From Marinobacter orientalis (GTDB lineage: Bacteria; Pseudomonadota; Gammaproteobacteria; Pseudomonadales; Oleiphilaceae), in NCBI RefSeq assembly GCF_004792665.1, contig NZ_SRZX01000004.1, forward strand, positions 248,001 through 312,000: DNA of 64,000 bases, written 5' to 3'. Both the position numbers and the translations under genes were made by a program. The notes under the pieces are model-generated. The model made no database searches. It was given only the letters and a program-made list of their open reading frames with translations, and was not told where the DNA came from. Position 1 is the first letter of the stretch, and the number at the start of each line of letters is the position of its first letter. Positions 30,070 through 40,878 of this stretch are shown here, one piece after another.

Positions 30070-31167
30070 TTACAGAACCCCGATCGGGTAGGAACCGAGG
30101 CGCTTCAGTTCCACCGCTTCCTCATCAATCTCGGACAGCACTTTACTGACCTGCTCGTCATCCACGTGACCCTCGAAATCAATGTAGAATACATAGGCCC
30201 AGGTACCGCTTGGCGACGGCCGGGTTTCGATACGGGTCAGGCTCAGGCCATGCTTGTGGAACGGCTCCAGCAACTGGTAAAGCGCCCCTGGTTTGTTGCG
30301 CATGGAGACGAGGATAGAAGACTTGTCATTGCCACTGGCCGGCACTTCCTCGCGGCCGATGATCAGGAAGCGGGTGGTATTGTCCGGCCGGTCTTCAATG
30401 CTGGTAGCCAGCACTTCCAGCCCGTAGAGCTCCGCTGCCATATCGCCGGCAATGGCGGCCGTACCCGGCTCCTCCGCTGCGCGCCTTGCCGCTTCCGCGT
30501 TACTGCTGACGGTGACCCGCTCAATGCCATAGCGGTGGGCATCCAGCCATTGCCGACACTGGGCAAACGACTGTTGATGGGAGTATATGCGAACGATTTC
30601 CTCGCCCTTGTGCTCTGGCGACACCATCAGGTGATGATGGATACGCAACTGTACCTCACCACAGATTTTCAGCGGCGAGGACATGAACATGTCCAGGGTG
30701 TGGTTGATCATACCCTCGGTGGAGTTCTCAACCGGAACCACACCGTAGTGGGCCGCGCCGGATTCCACCTCACGGAAAACCGCATCGATGGCCGGCAGTG
30801 GCACGCTGATCACCGAATGCCCAAAGTGCTTTAGCGCCGCGGCCTGGGTAAAGGTGCCAATGGGCCCCAGGAAAGCAATGTGCATGGGTTTTTCCAGCGC
30901 AAGACAGGCGGACATGATTTCACGGAACAACCGCGCCATCTCTTCACCGGACAAAGGGCCGGGATTGCTTTCCTTGATCCGCCTCAGCACCCGGGCTTCG
31001 CGCTCCGGGCGATAAAAGAACACATCCTCACCCGGATGGGCTTCCATCTTGACCCGGGCCACTTCCTGGGCACATTCGGCCCGCCGGCTGATCAGGTCCA
31101 TAATCTCCCGGTCCAGCCGGTCAATCTCGTCCCTCAATTGCCCGAGGCGGGCCTGCTCATCGCTCAT
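30070..31167 (-). CDS. pheA: Chorismate mutase / prephenate dehydratase (P-protein)
   Basis: 365 residues: an AroQ chorismate mutase domain (1-90, LGQLRDEIDRLDREIMDLI), a prephenate dehydratase domain from MHIAFLGPIGTFTQAA with the catalytic TTRF, and a C-terminal ACT domain (KPGALY...ETRPS) that binds phenylalanine for feedback inhibition. It starts 2 bp after the serC stop. Confidence 0.95.
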   Translation of the reverse strand: MSDEQARLGQLRDEIDRLDREIMDLISRRAECAQEVARVKMEAHPGEDVFFYRPEREARVLRRIKESNPGPLSGEEMARLFREIMSACLALEKPMHIAFLGPIGTFTQAAALKHFGHSVISVPLPAIDAVFREVESGAAHYGVVPVENSTEGMINHTLDMFMSSPLKICGEVQLRIHHHLMVSPEHKGEEIVRIYSHQQSFAQCRQWLDAHRYGIERVTVSSNAEAARRAAEEPGTAAIAGDMAAELYGLEVLATSIEDRPDNTTRFLIIGREEVPASGNDKSSILVSMRNKPGALYQLLEPFHKHGLSLTRIETRPSPSGTWAYVFYIDFEGHVDDEQVSKVLSEIDEEAVELKRLGSYPIGVL

Positions 31168-31169
31168 GA

Positions 31170-32252
31170 TCAGCCCCGCTCCTTCGCAAACACGGTCATG
31201 TAATCGATCAGCGCGTCGACGCCGGCCTCTGGCATCGCGTTGTAGATGCTGGCGCGCATGCCACCCACGGACCGGTGACCTTTAAGATTCAACAGGCCAC
31301 GCTCGTTCGCCCCTTCAAGGAAAGCATTGTTGAGGGCATCGTCTGCCAGGGTGAAGGGCACATTCATCCAGGAGCGGAAGCGTGGGGAGATAGGATTGGC
31401 GTAGAAATCATTCTGGTCAATAAAGCCGTATAACTTGCTGGCCTTGCGACGATTGATTTCGCCCATAACCTCAACGCCGCCCTGCCCTTTCAGCCACTTG
31501 AACACCAGGCCGGCGAGGTACCAGGAATAGGTAGCCGGGGTGTTGAACATGGAGTCGTTATCAGCAAATACCTGGTAATTCATCATCGTTGGCGTGATCT
31601 TGCGGGCCTTGCCCAGCAGATCCCTGTGAATGATGACCACCACCAGGCCGGACGGGCCAATGTTTTTCTGTGCCCCGGCGTAGATCAGGCCGAACCTCGA
31701 CACATCCAGCGGACGTGACAGCAGGGTGGACGACATATCCGCAACCAGGGGCACGGAACCGGTTTCGGGTACGAAATCGAATTCCAGACCACCTATGGTT
31801 TCGTTGGGCGTATAGTGAAGGTAAGCCGCATCGGCACTGGCGTCCCAGCTCTCCTGGTCGGGAATGCTGGTGAAGCCCTCCGCTTCGCTGCTTGCCACCA
31901 CGTTAACCTGTGCATAACGGCCAGCCTCGGCTATGGCCTTCTTCGACCAGATGCCGGTGTTGACGTAGTCCGCAGAGGTCTTGTCGCCCAGCAGGTTCAG
32001 CGGTATCGTCGCAAACTGGCTGGAAGCACCACCCTGCATGAAGAGTACAGCGTAATCATCTGATATACCTGCCAATTTCCGAAGGTCTTTCTCGGCAGTT
32101 TCAGCGATTTCCACGAACTCGTCACCGCGATGGCTCATTTCCATCACCGACATGCCGGTGCCGCGCCAGTCCAGCATCTCTTCCCGTGCCTGTTGCAGCA
32201 CCGGCTCCGGCAGGGTCGCCGGGCCTGCACAAAAATTATACGCCCTGCTCAT
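31170..32252 (-). CDS. serC: Phosphoserine aminotransferase
   Basis: A 360-residue PLP enzyme for serine and pyridoxine synthesis. [10 protein letters not shown] gives Lys196, and [14 protein letters not shown] is the typical start. The ATG at 32252 lies inside the last 17 bp of gyrA, so the two overlap. It is the first biosynthetic gene of the aromatic/serine block. Confidence 0.95.
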   Translation of the reverse strand: MSRAYNFCAGPATLPEPVLQQAREEMLDWRGTGMSVMEMSHRGDEFVEIAETAEKDLRKLAGISDDYAVLFMQGGASSQFATIPLNLLGDKTSADYVNTGIWSKKAIAEAGRYAQVNVVASSEAEGFTSIPDQESWDASADAAYLHYTPNETIGGLEFDFVPETGSVPLVADMSSTLLSRPLDVSRFGLIYAGAQKNIGPSGLVVVIIHRDLLGKARKITPTMMNYQVFADNDSMFNTPATYSWYLAGLVFKWLKGQGGVEVMGEINRRKASKLYGFIDQNDFYANPISPRFRSWMNVPFTLADDALNNAFLEGANERGLLNLKGHRSVGGMRASIYNAMPEAGVDALIDYMTVFAKERG

Positions 32253-34809
32253 CGTCCTCACCGTCGACCTCTTCCGCATCGGTTTCAGCTATACGCTCAA
32301 CGCCCACAAGACGCTCATCTTCCTGGCTCAGCTTGATCAGGCGGACACCCTGGGTATTGCGGCTCAGAATCGATACCTCGTCAGTGCGGGTACGTACCAG
32401 CGTACCCTTGTCCGAGATCAGCATGATTTCGTCACCTTCGAACAGCTGCAATGCCGTAACCAGGTTACCGTTACGCTCGGAACACTGCATGGCAATAACG
32501 CCCTGACTGCCCCGACTGTACGTCGGGAACTCGTCAAAGGTTGTGCGCTTGCCGTAGCCGTTTTCACTGGCTGTCAACAGCACCGCACCTTCCTCGGGAA
32601 TGATCAGCGACACCACATGATGTCCGCCCGGCATCTTGATGCCACGAACGCCGCGAGCCGTCCGGCTCATCGGACGTACCGCTTCCTCATTAAACCGAAC
32701 CGCCTTGCCAGCGGTGGAGAACAGCATGACTTCCGCATCACCCTTGGTTATGGCCGCACCAATCAGAGTGTCACCTTCGTCCAGCGACAAAGCGATCAGA
32801 CCACTGCTGCGTGGGCGCGAGAAGTTCGGCAGTGGTGTTTTCTTGACCACACCGGCCGATGTTGCCATCAGCACATACTGGTCTTCGGGGTAGTCACGGA
32901 CCGGCAGGAAGGTGGTTATACGCTCACCTTCATCCAGCGGCAGGATATTCACCATCGGACGACCGCGGGATGCGCGGCTGGCACGTGGAATTTCGAACAC
33001 CCGCAACCAGTACACCTTGCCCCGGTTGGAGAAGCACAGGATGGTGTCGTGGGAGTTGGCAACCAGCAGCTTCTCGACAAAATCCTCGTCTTTCATGGAA
33101 GTTGCAGCCTTGCCACGGCCACCACGGCGCTGGGCCTGATAGTCTTCAACTGCCTGGGTCTTGGCGTAACCACCGTGAGAAATGGTCACCACCAGATCTT
33201 CCTCGTCGATCAAGTCAGCAATGGTCAGGTCACGCTTGGAGCTGGTAATCTCGGTAAGACGCTTGTCACCAAACTCGTTGACGATAGCCTCCAGCTCTTC
33301 CCGGATTACCTGCATCAGACGGTCCGGATCGCCCAGAATCTCCAGCAGACCGGCGATCTTTTCGAGGATGTCCTTGTACTCGTTCTGCAGCTTCTCGGTC
33401 TCGAGACCGGTCAGGCGGTGCAGACGCAGATCCAGGATTGCCTGGGCCTGCTCCGGCGACAGATGATACAGGCCATTGCGAAGGCCAAATATTTCCGGCA
33501 GGTCGTCCGGACGACAGGCATCTTCACCCGCCCGTTCCAGCATGCCCAGAACATCGCCCGGAGCCCAGCCCTGGGCCATCAGTTTTTCCTTCGCCTCCGC
33601 CGCGCCCGGCGATGCCTTGATCAGCGCGATGATTTCATCAATATTCGCCAGCGCTACTGTCAGACCTTCGAGGATGTGGCCGCGTTCACGGGCCTTGCGC
33701 AGTTCAAAAATTGTCCGGCGGGTAACCACTTCCCGACGGTGGCGAACAAACGCATCCAGCATCTGCTTCAGGTTGAGAATCTTCGGCTCGCCATTAATAA
33801 GGGCGACCATGTTGATACCGAATACCGTCTGCAGCTGGGTATGGGTAAACAGGTTGTTGACGATCACATCCGGGTTTTCACCGCGACGCAGCTCAATCAC
33901 TACGCGGATGCCTTCCTTGTTGGATTCGTCCCGCAGCTCGGTAATACCTTCCAGCCGCTTCTCTTTAACCAGCTCTGCAATCTTCTCGATCAGCCGCGCC
34001 TTGTTCAGCTGGTAAGGCAGCTCGGTAATAATGACGGCGTCGCGGTTGGTCTTGTTGTCATGCTCGATTTCATGGCGGGCACGGATGTAGATACGCCCAC
34101 GACCGGTGCGATAAGCCTCAACAATACCGGCGCGGCCATTGATAATGCCCTGGGTAGGGAAGTCCGGCCCCGGAATATGCTCCATGAGATCATCAACGGT
34201 CATGTCCGGATTGTCGATCAGCGCCAGACAGCCATTCACGATTTCCGTGAGGTTATGGGGGGGAATGTTGGTTGCCATGCCCACGGCGATACCGGAGGAG
34301 CCATTGACCAGCAGATTTGGAACCCGCGTGGGCAGCACTTCCGGGATCTGCTCGGTGCCGTCGTAGTTGGGGACGAAGTCCACCGTTTCCTTTTCCAGAT
34401 CGGCCAGCAGGGAATGGGCAATCTTCTCCATGCGGATCTCGGTGTAACGCATGGCTGCTGCGTTGTCACCGTCGATAGAACCGAAGTTGCCCTGGCCGTC
34501 CACCAGCGGATACCGCAGGGAAAAAGGCTGGGCCATACGCACGATGGTGTCGTAAACAGCCGAATCACCATGAGGGTGGTATTTACCGATAACGTCACCC
34601 ACCACACGGGCGGATTTCTTGTAGGCTTTGTTCCAGTCATTGTTCAGCTCGGACATGGCGAACAATACACGGCGATGCACCGGCTTGAGGCCGTCCCGCA
34701 CGTCCGGAAGCGCCCGCCCGATGATAACGCTCATGGCGTAATCGAGGTAGGACTGCTTGAGCTCGTCTTCAATATTTACCGGCAGGATCTCTTTGGCTAA
34801 CTCACCCAT
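32236..34809 (-). CDS. gyrA: DNA gyrase subunit A
   Basis: 857 residues. The winged-helix region holds the catalytic Tyr122 (AAAMRYTE) and the tower and coiled-coil gates follow. The C-terminal beta-pinwheel includes the GyrA box QRRGGRGK and ends in an acidic tail. Quinolone-determining positions read Ser83 and Asp87 ([10 protein letters not shown]), the sensitive-type residues, in the same numbering as E. coli. It heads the leftward supraoperon. Confidence 0.97.
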   Translation of the reverse strand: MGELAKEILPVNIEDELKQSYLDYAMSVIIGRALPDVRDGLKPVHRRVLFAMSELNNDWNKAYKKSARVVGDVIGKYHPHGDSAVYDTIVRMAQPFSLRYPLVDGQGNFGSIDGDNAAAMRYTEIRMEKIAHSLLADLEKETVDFVPNYDGTEQIPEVLPTRVPNLLVNGSSGIAVGMATNIPPHNLTEIVNGCLALIDNPDMTVDDLMEHIPGPDFPTQGIINGRAGIVEAYRTGRGRIYIRARHEIEHDNKTNRDAVIITELPYQLNKARLIEKIAELVKEKRLEGITELRDESNKEGIRVVIELRRGENPDVIVNNLFTHTQLQTVFGINMVALINGEPKILNLKQMLDAFVRHRREVVTRRTIFELRKARERGHILEGLTVALANIDEIIALIKASPGAAEAKEKLMAQGWAPGDVLGMLERAGEDACRPDDLPEIFGLRNGLYHLSPEQAQAILDLRLHRLTGLETEKLQNEYKDILEKIAGLLEILGDPDRLMQVIREELEAIVNEFGDKRLTEITSSKRDLTIADLIDEEDLVVTISHGGYAKTQAVEDYQAQRRGGRGKAATSMKDEDFVEKLLVANSHDTILCFSNRGKVYWLRVFEIPRASRASRGRPMVNILPLDEGERITTFLPVRDYPEDQYVLMATSAGVVKKTPLPNFSRPRSSGLIALSLDEGDTLIGAAITKGDAEVMLFSTAGKAVRFNEEAVRPMSRTARGVRGIKMPGGHHVVSLIIPEEGAVLLTASENGYGKRTTFDEFPTYSRGSQGVIAMQCSERNGNLVTALQLFEGDEIMLISDKGTLVRTRTDEVSILSRNTQGVRLIKLSQEDERLVGVERIAETDAEEVDGEDDEQGV

Positions 34810-34935
34810 CGAGAAAGGTTCCTTTGCATTTTCTGGAAGTCGTTTCAGGGCCCTTCAGAGCGCCCCATAGTTATTCTTTAACAAGCGGGCAATACTACCA
34901 CATTCAACCCCTTGGCGGAGCATGGGCAGCTGCCG

Positions 34936-35790
34936 TCAGTCAAAAACCACGGTCTTGTTTTCGTAGGTGATCACGCGGTCTTCGATGTGCGCCCGCAATC
35001 CCCGGGAAAGGGCATTTTTTTCCACGTCCTTGCCGAGGCGCACCATATCTTCAATGGAGTCGCTGTGGCTGATACGAAGCACATCCTGCTCGATAATGGG
35101 GCCTTCATCCAGATCCTGCGTCACGTAGTGGCAGGTGGCACCAATAAGCTTCACACCCCGGCTGTACGCCTGATGGTATGGGCGGGCGCCGGCGAAGGAC
35201 GGCAGGAAACTGTGATGGATATTGATCACCTTGCCTGAATATTTTTCACACAGGCTGGCAGGCAATACCTGCATGTACCGGGCCAGAACAACCACATCGG
35301 CCTCGTACCCTTCGATCAGGCCGTCCACTTCACCGAAGGCTTCATCCCGGCTGCTCCTGTCCACAGGAATATAGTGGTAGGGTATCTCGTGCCATTCCAC
35401 CATGCGCCTCAGATCCTCATGGTTGGAAATGACGGCGACAATCTCGGCATTGATTTCCTTGCTGTGCCAGCGGTGCAGAAGATCGGCCACGCAATGGGAT
35501 TCCTTGCTGCACATGAGGATCACTTTCTTGGGCTGTGCGGAATCAGCGATGTGCCAGTTCATGTCGAACTCGCGGGCAATGGGCTCAAAGGCAATCCGGA
35601 ACTGCTCAAGCCCGAATGGAATCGACTCGGCCTTGATTTCGTGCCGCATGAAAAACCAGCCTGCCTGGGAATCCGAGTGGTGGCTGGCCTCGGTAATCCA
35701 GCCATTATAGGTCGACAGAAAGTTACTGACCTTTGCCACGATCCCCACCCGGTCCGGGCAGGAAATCACAAGACGATAGGTATGCTCCAT
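34936..35790 (-). CDS. purU: Formyltetrahydrofolate deformylase
   Basis: 284 residues: an N-terminal ACT domain (YRLVISCPDRVGIVAKVS) and a formyl-transferase fold with HHSFLPSFAGARPYHQAY and the catalytic Asp region TQDLDEGPIIEQ. It hydrolyses 10-formyl-THF to formate and THF, balancing one-carbon pools. It is divergent from ggt. Confidence 0.93.
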   Translation of the reverse strand: MEHTYRLVISCPDRVGIVAKVSNFLSTYNGWITEASHHSDSQAGWFFMRHEIKAESIPFGLEQFRIAFEPIAREFDMNWHIADSAQPKKVILMCSKESHCVADLLHRWHSKEINAEIVAVISNHEDLRRMVEWHEIPYHYIPVDRSSRDEAFGEVDGLIEGYEADVVVLARYMQVLPASLCEKYSGKVINIHHSFLPSFAGARPYHQAYSRGVKLIGATCHYVTQDLDEGPIIEQDVLRISHSDSIEDMVRLGKDVEKNALSRGLRAHIEDRVITYENKTVVFD

Positions 35791-35898
35791 GGAAGCCTTT
35801 CCTTAATCTGATCCGGGAAAGCGGGCGCGCGGGTTCACACCCCTAAAAATGACCGGCTATGATAGCCTATCTGAGCATCAGAAACGAGGCGCACTGAC

Positions 35899-37662
35899 AT
35901 GGACAGACACCCCCTACAGGTAGACATCGGAAAAGCCGTATCGGGCCGCTCACTGGCTGCGAAACTGATCATTACCCTTACATTGCTTCTACCCCTGCAG
36001 CCGGCTGTGGCCGATGCCATTCTTGAGGGGCAACGGCACCATCCGGTCAAAGGGGTGAACGGGATGGTGGCGACCAGCCATACGCTGGCAACCGAAGTGG
36101 CGTTGGAGGTTCTTGAAAACGGTGGTAATGCGATGGATGCGGCGGTAACGGCCGGTTTTGCCCTGGCTGTCACCCAGCCGCGTTCCGGCAATATCGGCGG
36201 GGGCGGATTCATGCTCTATGCGCCCGGCAACGGCGAGGCCGTCGAAGCCATCGACTACCGCGAAAAAGCGCCGGCCGCTGCCACGGAAACGATGTTTCAG
36301 GACCAGGACGGCAACGTGGTGCCGAATCGCAGTCGCTTCACCCACAAGGCAGCCGGGGTACCGGGCACCGTGGCCGGCCTTGCCATGGCGCTGGAACGGC
36401 ACGGCACCCTTTCCCTGGAACGGGCGCTGGCGCCCGCAATCAAACTGGCACGAGATGGCTTCACAGTACCCGACCGATTCACCGAAGGCCTGGAGCAGGC
36501 CCGGGACCGGCTCCAGCGCTGGCCGGCCACTCTCGATACCTTCTATAAAGAAGACGGTTCCCCGTGGCAGCCCGGTGAACGCTTCCGCCAACCGGAACTG
36601 GCAGACACGCTCCAGCGTATTGCCGACCAGGGCGCTAAAGGCTTTTATGAAGGTGAAACCGCGGCGCTTATCGTAGAGGAGATGGAGCGCCACGACGGCC
36701 TTATCACTCTGGATGACCTGAAAAACTACCAGCCGAAAATCCGCCAGCCGGTTCATGGCACCTATCGGGGCCACGACATCTATTCCATGTCGCCGCCCTC
36801 CTCCGGCGGCACCCATATTGTGCAGATTCTCAATATTCTCGAGGGTTATCCCCTTGCCGGTTTTGGCCACAATTCCGCTGCCAGCATTCACCACATGGCC
36901 GAAGCCATGAAACTGGCCTATGCAGACCGGGCGAGGTATCTGGGAGATACCGACTTTGTGGATGTGCCTGTGGAGGGCCTGACCAGCAAGGCTTACGGCG
37001 AGGCTTTGCGCAAGACCATTGATCCGGACAGGGCCCACCCGTCATCCGACATCCAGGCTGGTAATCCGGGTGCCCATGAAAGCCCGGAAACCACGCACTT
37101 CTCCATTGTCGACCGCTGGGGGAATGCCGTTTCCAATACCTACACCATCAACTTCAGCTACGGCTCCGGTATTACCGTTGCCGGGGCCGGCTTCCTGCTG
37201 AACAACGAAATGGACGATTTCAGCGCCAAACCGGGTGAACCCAACGCCTATGGACTGATCGGCGGAGAAGCCAATAAGGTGGAACCCGGCAAGCGCATGC
37301 TTAGCTCCATGTCGCCGACCATTGTCAGACGCGATGGCCGCAACTATCTGGTTACCGGTAGCCCCGGCGGCTCACGGATTATCACTACCACCTTGCAGGT
37401 GGTGCTCAATGTGGTTGATCATAATATGAACATGCAGTCTGCGGTCAGTGCGCCGAGGATTCACCATCAGTGGCTGCCGGATGAAATCCGCATTGAACAG
37501 GGCATCAGCCCGGATACCGTGCGACTACTGGAGAACAAGGGCCACAAAGTGGTAACCGGTAGCGCTATGGGCGCGATCCAGAGCATACTGATCGACAGCG
37601 ACGGAACTCTGTATGGCGGGGCGGATCCCCGCCGCAGTACGTCGTCAGCCATGGGATACTAA
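35899..37662 (+). CDS. ggt: Gamma-glutamyltransferase (periplasmic, self-processing)
   Basis: 587 residues. A hydrophobic signal stretch lies at 20-40. The precursor is cleaved before Thr398 in ETTHFSIVD, which becomes the nucleophile of the small subunit. GNIGGGGFM, SPPSSGGTH and SPGGSRIITT are further family motifs. It breaks down glutathione by moving or hydrolysing the gamma-glutamyl group in the periplasm. Confidence 0.94.
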   Translation: MDRHPLQVDIGKAVSGRSLAAKLIITLTLLLPLQPAVADAILEGQRHHPVKGVNGMVATSHTLATEVALEVLENGGNAMDAAVTAGFALAVTQPRSGNIGGGGFMLYAPGNGEAVEAIDYREKAPAAATETMFQDQDGNVVPNRSRFTHKAAGVPGTVAGLAMALERHGTLSLERALAPAIKLARDGFTVPDRFTEGLEQARDRLQRWPATLDTFYKEDGSPWQPGERFRQPELADTLQRIADQGAKGFYEGETAALIVEEMERHDGLITLDDLKNYQPKIRQPVHGTYRGHDIYSMSPPSSGGTHIVQILNILEGYPLAGFGHNSAASIHHMAEAMKLAYADRARYLGDTDFVDVPVEGLTSKAYGEALRKTIDPDRAHPSSDIQAGNPGAHESPETTHFSIVDRWGNAVSNTYTINFSYGSGITVAGAGFLLNNEMDDFSAKPGEPNAYGLIGGEANKVEPGKRMLSSMSPTIVRRDGRNYLVTGSPGGSRIITTTLQVVLNVVDHNMNMQSAVSAPRIHHQWLPDEIRIEQGISPDTVRLLENKGHKVVTGSAMGAIQSILIDSDGTLYGGADPRRSTSSAMGY

Positions 37663-37689
37663 AGGGACACAAAGCCCCGGGAGGTTTTT

Positions 37690-37938
37690 ATGTTTTTATC
37701 CGTACAATTAAGTTGTTACCCCTTCGCCGATGACTACAAACCAGCCATCCGCGCGGTTGTTGAGCGGCTGGAGAAGAGTGGCCTGGAAATCCACCCCGGC
37801 CGCATGAGCACAGAAATGTTCGGTGAGTATGATGAGGTGATGAAGGTGCTCTCGGATACCATGAAGTGGTCATTCGAGGAGTACGGCAAATCGGTGTTTG
37901 TGGCAAAGATCATGGAAGGTGACCGCAGGCCGCGATAG
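37690..37938 (+). CDS. Thiamine-binding-like (YkoF/MTH1187 superfamily) protein
   Basis: An 82-residue ferredoxin-like protein: VQLSCYPFADDYKPAI, then LEIHPGRMSTEMFGEYDEVM, the usual pattern of PF01910-type proteins that bind thiamine or hydroxymethylpyrimidine. It follows ggt by 27 bp with AGGTTTTT between. Function here is not known. Confidence 0.75.
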   Translation: MFLSVQLSCYPFADDYKPAIRAVVERLEKSGLEIHPGRMSTEMFGEYDEVMKVLSDTMKWSFEEYGKSVFVAKIMEGDRRPR

Positions 37939-37959
37939 CGCAACAGCACAGGAGAACAC

Positions 37960-37987
37960 GGCCGCGGGTAACCTGTTACCCGCGGCC
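37960..37987. terminator. Strong hairpin between convergent genes
   Basis: GGCCGCGGGTAAC, two bases, GTTACCCGCGGCC: a perfect 13-bp stem. No U-run follows on either side, so it is at most an imperfect terminator. It overlaps the last codons of the DUF202 gene. Confidence 0.6.
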
Positions 37988-38347
37988 AATAAACAGCGCA
38001 CCTACCAGTAAAAGCCCCAGAAACGCCACAAACATGTTGACCGCCAGCCCCCAGCGGAATCCGTACCCGGCGGGAAACTCTGCCGGGCTGAGAGTGCGCA
38101 ACAGGGCGCGGAACTGGCGCGAAGACCACACCGCAGCGAAGGCTCCCAGCAGGATGAAGAGGACGCCAATCCAGAATCCCAGCCTGACATTCATTCCCGC
38201 AGCTCTTTCCGGTGCCAGAACATGCAGGAGCAGGCCCGCTCTCTCGATCAGAAACCCGAAGGCAATAAAAGACAGGCTGGTGCGGTTCCAGGCCAGCAGC
38301 GTGCGTTCGGCGGCAAACAGAACTCTCGGGTCTTTCAGATCAGACAT
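37976..38347 (-). CDS. DUF202 (YidH-type) membrane protein
   Basis: 123 residues with three transmembrane segments. The N-terminus DPRVLFAAERTLLAWNRTSLSFIAFGF is the DUF202 signature. Inner membrane; function unknown. It ends inside the 13-bp hairpin and lies downstream of the sugar dehydrogenase gene by 14 bp in the same direction. Confidence 0.85.
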   Translation of the reverse strand: MSDLKDPRVLFAAERTLLAWNRTSLSFIAFGFLIERAGLLLHVLAPERAAGMNVRLGFWIGVLFILLGAFAAVWSSRQFRALLRTLSPAEFPAGYGFRWGLAVNMFVAFLGLLLVGALFIGRG

Positions 38348-38361
38348 GGGCTTCCTTTTCT

Positions 38362-39942
38362 CTACTCCGGTGTTACTCTCAGAACACGGCCATCAGCACT
38401 GTCGGTTAGCAGATAGACCGCACCATCGGGACCGCTCCGTACATCCCGGATACGCTCATCCAGCTCTCCGAAGTGCACGCCAACCTCTTGCGCCTGGCCA
38501 TTGTCCAGACGGACACGATGAACCTGCCTGCTCGCCAACCCCCCTATCAGCAAATCCCCGCGCCACTGGGGGAACAGATCGCCGCTGTACAGGGTCATGC
38601 CGGATGGCGCAATGGAGGGTGTCCAATGCATCAGGGGCGGCTCAATGCCTTCCCGCTCCTTGAACGGTGTCACCCGGGCACCGGTATAGTCCAGCCCATG
38701 GGTCGTAACAGGCCAGCCATAATTGGCACCCGGGCGGATCACATTGATTTCGTCGCCACCCCTGGGCCCGTGTTCATGGGCAATCAGCCGGTCCTGTTCA
38801 TTATCGTAGACCAGGCCCTGCACGTTGCGATGGCCGTAACTGTAGATTTCACCCTGATACCGGTCACTGCCGGCAAACGGGTTGTCCGCTGGCACGCTGC
38901 CGTCCGGATTCAGGCGGACAATGCTGCCAATGTGATTCTCCCTTCGCTGGGCCTGTTCCCGGTAATCAAAACCATCACCCAGGGTCAGCACCAGCGTGCT
39001 GTCGGGCAACCACGCCAGGCGGCCGCCGTAATGGGCATTACCCTCCTTGGCCGGCTGCGCCCGGAATATCTCGGTGACATTTTCCAGGCGGTGGTCGCCG
39101 AGCTCCGCCCTGGCCAGGCAGGTATGATTGGCCTCAGGCGTGCCACAGGCGTAGCTGAGATAGATCATCCTGCTCTGCTCGAAGTCCCTGGCAGGAAGCA
39201 CATCAAACAATCCGGCCTGGGCAGAGGCAAATACCTCTGGCACACCTTCCAGTGGGTCCGGTAGCAGTTCGCCTTCGGCCGTCAGCATTCGTAACCTGCC
39301 AGGCCGTTCGGTAACAAGCATGCGCCCATCAGACAGAAAGGCCAGCGACCAGGGGTGTTCCAGGCCCTGAGCGACTGTCTCTATTTCATAGCCAGACCCT
39401 TCCTCGGCAGCAGCATCCGGCGCCGGCAGCGCCAGGCCACCAGCCAGCATAAGCGCCACGAGCGGCACGGAACGGCCACTAACGCGGCCGGTTTGGCCGC
39501 TGACCAGCATCGCAAACAGCCAGCCGGAAATGGCTGCAGTCGCAAGCATCGCCATCAAACCTCCGCTATCCCGCGTGGCCGCAATAAGCGTGGGCATGGG
39601 CGCGAGTGCATCGACAATCCGCAGCGTCGCCCACAGCCCCGCCGCCGCAGCAAGCGGGTACAACCACACGCGGCCGGAGTTACCTGCCAGCCTGACCACC
39701 AGCGAAGCAATACCTACGGAAAACAGGAAGCCAACCCCGAACAGGATGGCGTAAAGCGGGGCAAAATTGACCAGGTCATGAATACTGGTTTCCAGCCGGG
39801 TTCCCATGCTGATCCTGACCCCCAGCGCTTCCAGCGCCTGAAGGTTGAACTGGGTCTGGACAAGGCTACCAAGCACCGAGCCCACGAAGACCGCGACCAC
39901 AAAAGCGAGAACCACTTTCCACCAGCTGACCGACGCCGCCAT
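38362..39942 (-). CDS. PQQ-type sugar dehydrogenase with N-terminal membrane region
   Basis: 526 residues. The first 175 hold four to five hydrophobic helices. From about 180 comes a glucose/sorbosone dehydrogenase beta-propeller: LEHPWSLAFLSDGRMLVTERPG, then HYGGRLAWLPDSTLVLTLGDG and YSYGHRNVQGL, then HGPRGGDEINVI and NYGWPVTTHG. The catalytic domain should face the periplasm. The membrane-anchored form is less usual than the soluble aldose sugar dehydrogenase. It overlaps the GST gene by one base. Confidence 0.85.
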   Translation of the reverse strand: MAASVSWWKVVLAFVVAVFVGSVLGSLVQTQFNLQALEALGVRISMGTRLETSIHDLVNFAPLYAILFGVGFLFSVGIASLVVRLAGNSGRVWLYPLAAAAGLWATLRIVDALAPMPTLIAATRDSGGLMAMLATAAISGWLFAMLVSGQTGRVSGRSVPLVALMLAGGLALPAPDAAAEEGSGYEIETVAQGLEHPWSLAFLSDGRMLVTERPGRLRMLTAEGELLPDPLEGVPEVFASAQAGLFDVLPARDFEQSRMIYLSYACGTPEANHTCLARAELGDHRLENVTEIFRAQPAKEGNAHYGGRLAWLPDSTLVLTLGDGFDYREQAQRRENHIGSIVRLNPDGSVPADNPFAGSDRYQGEIYSYGHRNVQGLVYDNEQDRLIAHEHGPRGGDEINVIRPGANYGWPVTTHGLDYTGARVTPFKEREGIEPPLMHWTPSIAPSGMTLYSGDLFPQWRGDLLIGGLASRQVHRVRLDNGQAQEVGVHFGELDERIRDVRSGPDGAVYLLTDSADGRVLRVTPE

Positions 39943-40820
39943 TACTTGTCCCCGGAAGACTCCAGCTTATCCTGGGTGCGCAGCTCGAAGTCACTGGCGT
40001 CGTGGCGCTCATGCAACTGCCTGCTCTCGTCACCCCAGGTGCGGTTGACCATCAGCCCACGTTTAACGGCCGGGCGCTTGCCGATTTCATCGGCCCAGCG
40101 CACAACGTTCCTGTAGGTGTGGGCCTCAAGGAATTCCGCCGCGTCGTAGACCTTGTTTTTAACAAGTGCGCCATACCACGGCCAGATAGCGATATCGGCA
40201 ATGGTGTATTCATCCCCCGCAACATAACGGTTATCCGCCAACTGGCGATCCAGCACATCCAGCTGGCGCTTCACTTCCATGGTGTACCGGTTGATCGGGT
40301 ACTCGTATTTTTCCGGCGCATAGGCGTAAAAATGACCAAATCCACCGCCCAGGAAAGGCGCACTGCCCATCTGCCAGAACAGCCAGTTCAGGGTTTCGGT
40401 ACGAGCTACAATATCCGCTGGCAGGAATTCGCCGAACTTCTCGGCCAGATACAACACGATAGCCCCGGACTCGAACACCCGCACCGCCGGCTCATGGTTG
40501 TGGTCCATCATTGCCGGAATCTTGGAATTGGGATTGGCCTTCACAAAGCCGCTACCAAACTGTTCACCCTCGGTAATGCGGATCGGCCAGGCATCGTACT
40601 CCGCTTCCTTGACGCCCTTTTCCAGCAATTCCTCGAACATGATGGTGGCTTTCACGCCATTTGGGGTCGCCAGTGAATAAAGCTGAAACGGGTGTTTGCC
40701 AACCGGTAACTCTTTCTCATGGGTTGGTCCGGCAATTGGCCGGTTGATTTTGGAGAAGGCTCCACCACTTTCGGCGTCCCATTTCCAGACTTTCGGGGGC
40801 GTATAGGTGTCGTCGGTCAT
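39942..40820 (-). CDS. yghU: Glutathione transferase, YghU/Nu class
   Basis: 292 residues with an N-terminal thioredoxin fold and a C-terminal helical GST domain. The active-site stretch LATPNGVKATIMFEEL and KINRPIAGPTHEKELPVG match YghU, which has disulfide-bond reductase activity towards glutathione disulfides. The stop overlaps the start of the sugar dehydrogenase. Confidence 0.9.
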   Translation of the reverse strand: MTDDTYTPPKVWKWDAESGGAFSKINRPIAGPTHEKELPVGKHPFQLYSLATPNGVKATIMFEELLEKGVKEAEYDAWPIRITEGEQFGSGFVKANPNSKIPAMMDHNHEPAVRVFESGAIVLYLAEKFGEFLPADIVARTETLNWLFWQMGSAPFLGGGFGHFYAYAPEKYEYPINRYTMEVKRQLDVLDRQLADNRYVAGDEYTIADIAIWPWYGALVKNKVYDAAEFLEAHTYRNVVRWADEIGKRPAVKRGLMVNRTWGDESRQLHERHDASDFELRTQDKLESSGDK

Positions 40821-40878
40821 TCAGTCATCCTCACTGCCAAGAGATCTGCAAACAAGCGATCTGCGAATTTCAAACCAT

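Noticed and set aside
32152..34800. An 882-codon open frame on the plus strand
   Set aside because: It is fully antisense to gyrA, with no ribosome-binding site and no recognisable domain; a shadow of a high-GC coding strand. The same holds for long frames opposite rpsA (24684-25823), ycaO (41255-42490) and uvrB (18732-19463).
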